From the NCBI RefSeq assembly GCF_905220365.1, contig NC_061123.1:3162001-3226000 (forward strand): 64,000 nt of DNA. The letters are read 5' to 3'. The stretch comes from Vanessa cardui. Taxonomy: Eukaryota; Arthropoda; Insecta; Lepidoptera; Nymphalidae. The position numbers were made by a program, and so were the translations under genes. Shown piece after piece: positions 1 to 12,000 of this stretch (within the stretch, counting starts at the first letter, position 1; each line of letters begins with the position of its first letter). The notes beneath the pieces are model-generated. The model saw nothing but the letters and a program-made list of their open reading frames with translations. It searched no databases and had not been told where the DNA came from.

Positions 1-60
1 GTGGGCGCCGTGTTTGACTCGCGATGCGGTGTTATGTGCGGGCGCACGTCCAAAAGCGTA
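1..60 (-). CDS. KIF21A: KIF21 exon 18 (partial, cut by window edge)
   Basis: A good acceptor (TTGTGTTACAG) ends at 61, and the GC-rich 60 bases beyond it are open in the frame demanded by exon 17, giving TLLDVRPHITPHRESNTAP. Another frame is closed by a stop. The exon continues past the left edge. Identification rests on phase, splice site and composition rather than a recognised motif. Confidence 0.75.
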
Positions 61-3000
61 CTGTAACACAATTTCAAAGAAAATCATATTTATGTTTGCA
101 TACCTGATCTAGTAGTAAACTATATTTACAAGTTTGGGATTTACTTTTTTTAAGTTACATAATATATCGGGACAATACTACTCCAAAATACTGATTTATT
201 TATTTATGTACCAACAGAGTATACAGAAAATTATGTAAATGAAAAATGTGTACAAAGGGATAACTTATCTCTAACAAGAGATCTCTTCCAGAAACCCTGA
301 ATCTAGTGGAGATTATTTGTAATATATATTTATGGTGTAGGTACAATATCAATTAGTTTTATATTATAAAATTCAAGTAGACTTAACGATGTAACTCATT
401 TACTTTATTCAGGCATTAAAACCTCAAACGTCAAGACCGATATCATCTAAAAACAAACGAAATTACAGTTTTGAGACTCATAAACTAGTAGGACCAGTAT
501 ATTGATGGCTGCAAAGTCGAGATAAATGTTGGTTGTTATGTTCAGTATGGGCACCTGTCGACGGGCGACACGGAGCGCGTGGAAGTGCCCGACGAGACGG
601 CCGCCAGCAGCGCCGCCAGCGCCGGAGCCGTCCACGGCTGCAGGCTCTGCTCCTCCGAAGCGCGCAGAGCGCTCGCCGTCCTCTCAGACTTCTCTTCCAG
701 CTGAGAAAACCGACCTCATGGCATATAGTCTCACCGTATAATAACATCAGTTAAAGAAGGCAAAAGGCGAAAGATTTATACGTTTTGAAGGGAAACCAGA
801 GAGGCAGAGTCGAGATGGCCCAGTGGTTAGAACGCGTGCATCTTAACCGATGATTTCGGGTTCAAACCCGGGCAAGCACCGCTGATTCATTAGCTTAATT
901 TGTCTTTATAATTTATCTCGTGCTCAGCGGTGAAGGAAAACATCGTGAGGAAACCTGCATGTGACAAATTTCATAGAAATTCTGCCACATGTGTATTACC
1001 ACCAACCCGCATTGGAACAGCGTGGTGGATTATGTTCCAAACCTTCTCCTCAAAGGGAGAGGAGGCCTTTAGCCCAGCAGTGGGAATTTAAAGAAGGCAT
1101 AGTTGGTCTCCGGGTACCTCCAGCAGCTGCGCGCGCGTGTCGGCGAGCGAGCGGCGCGCGTGCGCGGCCAGGTGCGCGTGCCGCAGCGCGTCGTGCGCCA
1201 GGCGCTCCATCGCGTATCGCGCCGCCTCGCCTTCCACCAGCTCCAGCACGCGTGGGAGCTCGTTCTCCTCATTCTCCTCCTGCGAGGGAGTGCATTTGCG
1301 ATATTTTAGTTTATCCTATTCGAATATTAAGTCTTCAAGTAGGAATCTGGAGCGCTCGTCGCCTAACCTTTACTTGGTGGTAGGGCTTTGTGCGAGCCCG
1401 TCTGGGTAGGTACCACCCACTCATCAGTTATTCTACCGCCAAACAACAGTACTCAGTATTGTTGTGTTCCGGTCTGAAGGGTGAGTGAGCCAGTGTAACT
1501 ACAGGCACAAGGGACATAACATCTTAGTTCCCAAGGTTGGTGGCACATTGACGATATAAGGAATAGTTAATAATTCTTACAGCTTTAATGTCTATGGGCG
1601 ATGGTGACCACTTACCATCAGGTGGCCCATATGCTCGTCCGCCAACCTATACCATAAAAAAAAAAATACCTCGATCTGCATGATCTGCGACTGCGTGTCG
1701 GCGATGGCGTCCCGCAGGTAGGCGAGGAGCGCGCGCGCGTCGGGGTCGTTGCCGGCGGCTGATGCTCGGTCCCGCTGGCGCAGCTGATGCTCTAACGCCG
1801 CCTCCAGCTCGCCCAGCGTGCAGCGCGCCGCGCACGCCCGCGACAGCCAGCACTCCAGGCGCGACCACAGCTCGCGGCCCGATATGCGAGACCGACCCCG
1901 GGAACGATCTATCCGATTATATTATAATTTTTTTATATAGGATTTTAAATTAACATGGTTATTTTTATTATTAAATTTATTAATTTCGGGATATTTACCA
2001 TGTTTTTTTATTTTTGTTCGGTGGAGCTCGATATTTCGACATTGTCTACGAATGTCTTGTTCACGAGACTGTTTTTATTTTTATTGTAATTTTAATTCAA
2101 TGTTTATTATAATTTCAAATTAGTTTTTCTATTATTTATTAAATTACTTACTGACTAATTGTCAACACTCTAATAACTATAATACTATAACTAATAACCC
2201 ATAAAATGATAAATTGCTTTTTAGGGACCAAAAAACGTTATTGTGAATCAAAATAAACAGAGATTTTATTCTTACCGTGTAATCGCCCAGCAGCCCGACT
2301 ACTCAATTTGTCTCGGTGACCTCTCCTTAATAATGAGACTTCTTCCTGTTTCCGTTTCAACACCTGTTAATAATAAGAAAATTAGAATTTAATTTTATTT
2401 CAAAGAGACAGGATATATTCAAAAATAATTTAATCCCACGATATCGTTACAACTCACTTGCTCCTTCAGTCTTGTTTCCGCTTCTAAGCTTCTGATCAAA
2501 TTTGCATTTTTACGAGATTCTTTCCGTAGTTGAGCGACCTGAATTCAAAGAAAAAGTTTTTAATAAATTGCTTCACAAAAGCCCGTAGTCGTGTGGTGTC
2601 AAGCAGATAAGAAAAGTGCATCCAAATTTGACTTATTCGAATTTTGAAATCTAGATATGGACGAGAAACAAGCTCACCGGCAAAAGAACGGCCATAAATG
2701 CCAGTTGCGCCTTTTTTTCTAATAATACACAAATTACGCTACACTAAAAAGTTAAGGACAATATTATGGCTCTTTATAATTAGACCTTTACGTACCTCTT
2801 TGGCCCGCGCGGCTTCTGCTTGCGCATGTCGTTTAGATTCGGCGCGCATGCGCTGTACTAATTTAACCTGAAAGAGTCAAAACCATTTCGTTACTGCCTG
2901 CACTTTTGTATTGGGATATGCTTGTGGAAGTGTCGTGGCGTGTGTGTCACGGTAGCATGCGTAAGCGATCCCGTGGCGCCCACCGAAAGACGGAGAGGGT

Positions 3001-6000
3001 ACCGCTGGTTTTTTAGTGGCTAAACCCGGTGGACCTAGGCGTTCAGGAAACCGGGGAGTCCCACCCCCCCACTTTCCATCACGTGGGGGAAGCGCGTAAA
3101 GCGTTTTTCCAGCGTAAAAAAAAAAATAAAATAGTGTCGTGGCGTGTGTGTCACGGTAGCATGCGTAAGCGATCCCGTGGCGCCCACCGAAAGACGGAGA
3201 GGGTACCGCTGGTTTTTGAGTGGCTAAACCCGGTAGACCTGGGCGCACTAGGCGTTCAGGAAACCGGGGAGTCCCACCCCCCCCCCCCCCACTTTCCATC
3301 ACGTGGGGAAGCGCGTAAAGCGTTCGTTCCAGCGTAAAAAAAAAAAAAAATAGTGTCGTGTCGTGTGTGGCGCACCTTGTCCCGCTTGAGGTTGGTGAGC
3401 TCGTTGCGCAGCGCGTGTATCTGGTGCGCGGTGTGCTGCTGCGAGCGCTGCAGGCGCGCGTGCTCGCGCTGCGCCGCCTGCAGCCGCCGCAGCTCGCGCG
3501 ACATGCTGCTCACGCGCCGCTCGTACTCCTCCTTCACGCGCTTCAGCTTGTCCGTCGGCGGCGACGACTGCGACGCTGCGCGCCCGACACAGACATAGTA
3601 GTAGGATAGAGTATTTTAGTTTAACGATTATGTCACCGTAAGATGACAAACACCTTTAGATCACAATCTATCTCTTGAGATTGTAAACTGTCGAAAGACT
3701 GTAAACATTCATTCAATTTACAATAAAAACACATACAATTTCGATAGTTCATAATATTTCGTTTAAATTAGAGTTTTATAATTTAACTGAAATTTACTTC
3801 GATAGATTATAATCTACGGAAAAGTAATGCGTTAAATTCTAAACATCTATGTATTTACTATTTTACGGTGACATATACGTATATGATTCGCTACGAAAGA
3901 TTATAATCCTACCGCCAGCATGGAGTCGAGCATGCATGTACTCACCGAGCGAGGCCAGCACTTTGTCGCGCTCGTCGCCCGTGGCGCGTATCTGCGCGTG
4001 CAGTTGGTCGAGGCGCTGCTCGTAGTGCGTGCGCAGCGCTGCGAGCCTCCTCTGCGACGCTTCCAGCTGTTCCACTAGCCTCGCCTTCGTATCGATGTCT
4101 TCACTCAGCGCCGCCAGTTGCTCCGACAGTATTCTCTGACCTGCACATTGATAAATATAATTAATTTTGAGCCCTAACTTAATTACTTCACACTATTTAC
4201 TAATTACTTCACACTATTTACTTCACAGTGTTTTGTTAACGCGTACCGTTAGCCTCGTCGTCATCCGAGTCGCTCGCTTCCTGTTCCTGATCACCGTCGT
4301 TGTCCGAAGGGTCCGAGTCTCCTGCGCTCTCTCCCTCCGCTCGTTCTCGTTCTCCTATTGGTTGTGCTCCTGAGCTGTCCGTCAATTTTCGTTGGAATTC
4401 CAGCTCACCCATACTTCTCGCTAATAATTCTTTCTCCTAAAAGACATATAAGGAAGGAAAGGACTGAGTTATTCGATTAGTTTATAAATTCATCTCTTGC
4501 TCAGTGAGGAAATGTGCATGTGTCTATTTCCCATAAAATTCTGCCACATATCTAAGCACGAACCCGTATTGGATCGCCATGGTGGAATTATTTATAAAAC
4601 CTTCTCTTCAATGGAGGGCCAGGAGGGAGGCCTAACTTAATAGTAAACAAAACTAGACATTTGTTGTATAAACGATTTTGTAATTTTAACGATATTCAAG
4701 TTTCTGAAACTTTGTTAAAGTAAAATTAACTAATGTTTATTTGAAAAGCGTTTCATATTTCTTTGCCTAAAATATGAGTTAATTGATAAATTAATTTCTG
4801 AACGTAGCCTTATTGACACCAGTTTGTAATGCGATAAAAGTTACATTTACATATTAAACTAGATGCATGTTTTTTTTTTACATTTTCAGACTAAGTCCGG
4901 CTTTAAATAACTTTCCAATAATCGAGACAAAAAGCTAGTAGTATATTTTTATGGTCTGGTTCATTATCTTTAATTTCCTTCAATTATAGTTTGTACGCAT
5001 TGTTGCTTAGTCATCGCATTATTAAAACATTACATATTCAGATTGCGTTCCGTTTTCCAAAATTTTGGGTCACTGTAATTATAGTTTCAATTGAATACAG
5101 TTAAAGTAACTGTATGCGTACAGTAATTTTTAAACATTTGTCAAACGATTTTTTTTCTTCATTTTGTGCCTTTTGAATTCTATAGTTTTTATTTTATGGA
5201 AATTGGTAGAAATCGTCATGTAAGGAAAAAGCTCCTTGTACTTCTTTTCCTCTTTTTCTCTTTCTCTGTATCTCTTCCTTTTATATACGACTTAATTTTA
5301 AATAAAGCGCTGAGATGGCCCACTGGTTAGAACGCGTGTATCTTAACCGTTGATTGCGGGTTCAAACCCAGGCAAGCACCACTACATACTCGTATATATG
5401 TGCTTAATTTGTGTTTATAATTCATCTCCTGCTAGGCGGTGAAGGAAAACATCGTGAGGAAACCTGCATGTGTTCAAAACCAACTCGCATTGGAACAGCG
5501 TGGTGGAGTATGTTCCAAACTCTCTCCTTAATGAAAGATGAGGCCTTATCCCAGCAGTGGGAAATTTACAGGATTTTTTTTTACTTTATTATTTAATTTT
5601 TTTTTAAATTATTTTGCTATTATTTTGAATCACACAGAAATTTTAACAATAATTATTTTATACAATTAATTATTTTCATTGTATCTATTACATACATAAA
5701 ATATAACTCCATAATAAATAATAAGGTTTTACTTTACTTTACTGTGTTTGCAATATTAGTCTGATATTTACCTTGTAAAGCTCACGCTTGGCATCGTCCA
5801 GTATGGTAGAAGCATCGAACAGCGACGAATCGTGTCTCGTTCTCGTTTCGCGCTTTCTGCTGGCCTCGTAAAGCGCATTCGATTCCATTAATTGAGCTCG
5901 CAAGTCCTCGATTTCAGTGACATAGCCCTGGAAATAATGCTCGATAATTATCTATACTTAAGTGTATGTGAATCAATTTTAATTTAGGTCTCTTTAATGG

Positions 6001-9000
6001 CCCTATTAAGCAATTAAATTAGTTGATATAATAAGGTCGCATGTCGTAGTCATATTTACGGTTTTCTAGCTGAAATCTTACAATTGGAATTTAAACACAT
6101 TTTGAGCAATTCATTTTTTTCATAAACGTGAAAGCATGCGTTTTGGATATCGCATTTTGCTGCTAAATGACTTTAATTAATAAAACTTAAATGTTATAAA
6201 CATACTTACCGCAAAGTAAATTATTTGTGATAACATGGCCTTACTTCGTTGACTTTTGAAAAATGGCTGTTAATATATATTTACAAATATCATACCTGTA
6301 CTAAAGCTGTCAAAGAACAATCCGTCGAGTCAGGACTGCCGTCTTTTGGCGCCCATGTACCTAATGCTTTCTCAGCCACCAGCTCACTGTTCCTCGCTGA
6401 TAGCTGTTCTATTGTGCCTTGCATGGCTTTCACTCTACGCCTGAGGGACTCTACTTCAGCATTCAGTATGGCATTTTCTTGAACTACATCACTCCATCCT
6501 TCTTGACCGTTTTCAGATACAACTCTTTTGCCCTAGAAAATAATAACCAATTGAGAAAATAATAATCGAACTATAAAGTATTAATAACTATAACAGATAT
6601 TTCTCGTACTTGTTTGTATTCGGCCAATTCAAGCTGCAATCGTGCAACCTCATGCCGAAGTTGGTTAATAGTCCGCGACGTCAGATCTTGATTCACAACG
6701 CAGCGGTTCTTTATATTGCGCGCGCGATTGGCGTACTTTAGTGTATTTAATGTTTCCATAAAGTCTCTATCGCTCGGAGACACGCACGCTATCATCACGG
6801 TATTACTGTTGCCTAGAAACAAAACATTCATTATTAGGAAACATTTATCTGAAAAAATAAATGTTATTATAATTTCAAAACTGACCTCCAAGTGAATCCT
6901 GTAAAAGCCTCGTCAACTTTGAATCTCGATAAGGCACATGTAAAACTCTTCGCGACTTGTCACCTAACGCTGATATCACGTTTCCCAGTGCGAGCAAACC
7001 ACAATTTATTGATATTCCTTCCCGAGCTCTTTCACCAGTAGCACCTAAAATATGCGTATACGTTATTATTTAGATCATTTTATTTTATTGTCTGTGCGCA
7101 ATTTTTTTATGGGAGTGAAAGCACCTACCAGTCCGTTTAAGACGCTCAGAGCCAGCTAAATCGACAAAGTGGAACTTGGCGGTTAGTGTCTCATATTGTT
7201 CAGGAGTTTCGCCATCTGTTTCCCGATCTACCCCATCTTGGTCAGCAGCGAGCCGTCTCTGTCTAAGCAAAAGTGTGAATACTGCGTGCGATCTCGACGA
7301 CGACGAGTTCATGTTAGTGGCTGCTGTAGTACGAGCGAGAGCACCGGCTCTTAGAGCTCCAAGCGCTTCCTTAACGCCTCTCACTGCGCGCATAGACGCT
7401 CCCACAATCTTTACACCGCCGCAACCATCCTCGGTTATCCTGAGACTACCCTATAACATACACGATTTATGCCATGTTTTATAATTTTATGTTCAAAGGT
7501 CTACAAAAATAAAATGACAATCAAAAGAAATATGATTACATTTTTGGTTATGTAGAAACGACATGCTTTAAGTGTAGTACCAATTTGCTTTTAATTTATG
7601 ACAGCAGTATACAATTTTATATAATATATATGTTTATTTTAATTGTATATATGTTACAAAAAAAAATGGGTCATTTGGTCAAACGCATTATGGTTTTGTG
7701 AAAATTCTTTTGTGTGCGAGTTGTGCGTGTTTTGATGCCTGTTAAACCTTGGCCTTCAATTCTTAGTATTTTTCTCGGCATTTGTGACGTCACGAGAATA
7801 TTATTACAATCTATAATATTCGTTCTTAGTTACAATCTTCAAAAATACTGCTCGTATTTTAGCTCAATAGCTCAAAAAATAATTTATATGCAAATTTAAC
7901 ACGTTATTGAATAATAACATAAGTCTTTAAAAAAACACGCCGATGTTTTTAAATAGGTTTTAGAGTCACTAACCTTTGCGAAGGGATCCTTGGCAGGGTC
8001 GAGTAAGTCTACTATATCTTCATTGTACAACTCTATGAACTGAGCTTGAACCGAGAATTCAGGTGGGAGCTGTCCTTGAGAGCGTGCGATCTCTGCTCTC
8101 TCATCGGCACCAGCGAAGAGGTCCCGGATGGCTCGGGGGATAATGCCCCTCTTTTCCTCATCCACAACCTCGCCTTCCCACCCGCTCCCCATCGTGTAGG
8201 TCTTTCCGGACCCAGTCTGGAATAAAAAATAGATAAATAGATTTTCTTTAAATATCAATTTAAGGATATGATAAAAAAAATATCAGTGTCTATTGAAATA
8301 ATTGTTATTTCGTACAATATTGTTGAGCAATTATCTTTATTGGCTAATAATGTTTCGAAAGCGTTTCGCTAATACGCGTAGAATGCATTATAGAATGTAG
8401 TTATATATATGTATGTATCTCTTATTATAAAATTATACCGTCAATTATTTTTGATGATGATTTGTTCATTGAGACGTATCTAATTTGAAAATAGAATAAG
8501 TGTATAATATAGATTACAGTAAGCTCATAGATCCGCGAGGTAAGGCTCTATTAAGCTATTAGAAGCATAGCCTCGTTGCGAGCGGTCCCGCAAGGCGCAC
8601 ACGCAATTTTAACGGCATTTCGCCCGCCGCCTGGCGTCTCCCCGTCTGCGATGTCGCGGGCGTGACCGCAATACGCGAGTGCGTTGTGTACACACGCCAT
8701 CAATTAGGATTCGTACGCATTATTGCGTTTGCATACAAAACGCGTCGGCAATATCATACAGACTATTATTTAACACATTCCGGGAAATATATTATTAATA
8801 AATAGCTTGATTATTCAATGAGATTCGAGATGGCCCAGTGGTTAGAACGCGTGCATCTTAACCGATGATTGCGGGTTTCAAACCCAGGCGAGCACCGCTG
8901 ATTCATGTGCTTAATTTGTCTTTATAATTCATCTCGTACTCAGCGGTGAAGGAAAACATCGAGAGGAAAACTGCATGTGACAAATTTCAAAGAAATTCTG

Positions 9001-12000
9001 CCACATGTGTATTCCACCAACCCGCATTGGAACAGCGTGGTGGAATATGTTCCAAACCTTCTACTCAAAGGGAGAGGAGGTGTTTAGCCCAGCAGTGGGA
9101 ATTTACAGGCTGTTGTTGTTGTTGTTTTTTGTTGATTATTCAATTGGCATTATTATTATTTTTTTCTGTGAGAGAAAAAAATTCTACAAGATATTCCATT
9201 AATAAGAAAATTTATAGTTTTTGCATTTGATATAATATCTCTAAGATGTTTTTTTTTTATTTCCTTTACTATCTATAATCTAAATGATCCAGACAACTTC
9301 CTCGCTTTAGAAGATAAAATCATGAATCACCTCTGAGAAAAAGTGACCAGTGTTTTGCGGATTCAGTCATTATCAAATAGTTTGTCTACACAATAACATT
9401 TCTCTAATAGAGAATAGAAAGGTATTTCTTTTATGATGGATCTACGTCCGATCTGATAAAGTAAAACAATCGTGAAAGTAAGACATTTAAAAAGATAAAT
9501 ATTCCACAGAATTTAAAAAGCAATCTCGCAAAGAATGCTTTTATTCTCACAATTTATTTAGGCAATAGTTATAGTAAGAGAGAGTAAGAGTCATTACAGC
9601 TAGTCTAGGAAAAGATAATATACCGATTACCGCTGCTGCTTTCTTGAATATATAATTTTTTTTATTTGAAATATTATGAAGACTATCTGGTATATTGTTG
9701 ACTGAGAAATTGGTGTTTTAAGAAATATTAAGAATCCTTTATGTCGTCATTGAGACGTGCGCATAAGACGATATATCTCTTTTGCCTGTATTTACTCTAA
9801 CCCAATTAACCTTCGATATACATTAAACTGTCAATTTGTGCAAAGCGGCACTCAAAGTAAAATTAAACCTTAAACTCAGAAAAAAAAGAATATGTGATAA
9901 GGAGTATCTATCGAGCAACCTACCTACAAAGACAGTACGCTAATTCTACTACGTAAATTACAAAGATGGTTGATATATTAAGTGACCAATGATTGACGAT
10001 TAGACATTTACAAAAATTAAAGCTTTTTTCAAGCAATTCACATGTTTGACATCATCATCATTACATAGTACAAAGTCCCATTATATGCTTAGATCTTTTA
10101 AATTATGCAATGAAGTTTGATGAGGTTTTTTTAATAGATAACGTGATTCAAGAGTAGCGAAGGTTTGTGTATAATGGTCATGGACAATATACTCTTTTTT
10201 TATGGAATAGCTAGGAGCATATGGGCCACCTGATGGTAAGTGGTCGCCATCACCTAAAGACAATGACGCTGTAAGAAATATTAACTATTCCTTACATCGT
10301 CAATGCGCCACCAACCTTAGGAACCAAGATGCTATGTCACTTGTGCCTGTAGTTACACTGGCTCACACACCCTTCAAACCGGAACACAATACTGCGTACT
10401 GTTGTTTAGCGGTAGAATATCTTATGAGTGGGTTGGACCTACCCAGGTCGGCTTGCACAAAGCCCTGCCACCAAGAAAATAAAGAAACACTGATAACTTA
10501 TAAGTTTATAATGTGATGTTGTAAATAAAAAAAACTCTAGTATATTAGTAGTATATATCAGTATCGCACTATTATATATTGCGCCCGTGCTAAGCCGGGA
10601 CGGTTCGCTAATTACTTCTAAATAAATTGCAAAATTTATAACGATAATATTGTCCGTTATAGTACATCGGATTATTTTGTATACGTGTGTTATAAAAACC
10701 GCGTGTGCACAGCGTGATCATGCGCACAAGGCTTTACGTATATTAATACGCGTATTACACACAATTTGAATAAAATGAAGATTAAACTTGTTCATAGAAT
10801 ACGTCGTCGGTACGCTACTTTAATAACTTGTAATTTTATCGACCAACGTTTTATTAAACCATAACTTATCTATTAATCATTTTCGTAAGCTGACCTCACG
10901 ATTCACTCGTGTCATGTTGGTCCTATTTTGTAAATTATAATCAAGAATTTATCCTCAACAAAAGAGTATTTTACGAGTTTTGTCAGTTATTATTAATGAT
11001 ATATTTTAATAAGAAAATTATCGTGTTGTCTTTTTTACATTTGAATTTTATATAAAAATGCAAATCTACGTCCGAGGTGTAAATCCTGAGGATCGGTCAA
11101 AAACACGTTACTAGGTATTGTGGATACCATTAGAGTTATGATTTTGGTATAATACCGACATAAATTAGATTTAGCATCGGCAAAGTTCGTCAAACCTACC
11201 TAGAGACTACATTTATTGAAATATATATGTAAAATAATGAGGTTATAATTCGGCGTTCGCGACATTTAATATACTGTTTATGTATAGAAATACAAAATAT
11301 GTAACCAGCTATAAACCATATTATAATAACAAAGTCACCTAACAAAATTTGTTTTCCAATGTTTTCGTAGGAGTGTCGAAGGTCATTGAAAATGCAAATA
11401 CATTGTTTGGCTACTTCGGTCACTGTTATCATACCTTATCACTTTATCTGAAGCGTAAGGATTATCATGACGACGGTGATAACATACAATAACACTATAG
11501 TGTAAAATAACGTTAAAAATCATGCAATAATATACCATATAGTTCATTTCGTAACGTTCAATATTGCTTGAGTTATGTTTTGTTGAAAATATATAGTCTT
11601 TACGTACTCAGGCGCCTCTGTATGAACATGGCAGGTACAAAATTATCATTTTATCGTTTTAGACAGAATCTATTAGTCTATTATGACTCAGAACTGAGCT
11701 AACAATCGGATTTATGTGTGACACCAACATTGTTATGAAATATGGACTATCTTTGTTCTCTTAGCTATATTTTAACACTAGAAACTTATACCTGAATAAA
11801 ATTGTATGCTGCTATCTGTTCGAGATAAATACAATTCTATACAATATATTATTAGTACTATAATACAATTAATACTATATTTGTTTTCTTTTTTTAATCG
11901 AGTATATTTATTCAAATCGATAAGGTTAAACGAGAGGGCAGACTTTTAAAGTATCAAGATTAACTTCTGGTCTAACTTCCATTATTTAAGTTTGTTTCTC

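Noticed and set aside
533..754. Plus-strand open frames opposite exon 17
   Set aside because: They are the GC-rich antisense shadow of the kinesin exon; no splice or protein support.
812..884. tRNA-like sequences with A and B boxes (also at 5312, 8827, 24641, 53916, 59776)
   Set aside because: No complete cloverleaf, and all copies share the same long non-tRNA tail. They are SINEs, not tRNA genes.
2877..3302. Minus-strand 141-codon frame rich in Pro/Gly (repeated FPERLxxPGL)
   Set aside because: It lies entirely in the LINE 3' tails at 2929-3351 and repeats because the units repeat; it is untranslated sequence of the element.
3353..3609. Two plus-strand open frames over exon 11
   Set aside because: Shadow frames of the exon on the opposite strand, rich in Arg/Leu/Ala because of GC content.
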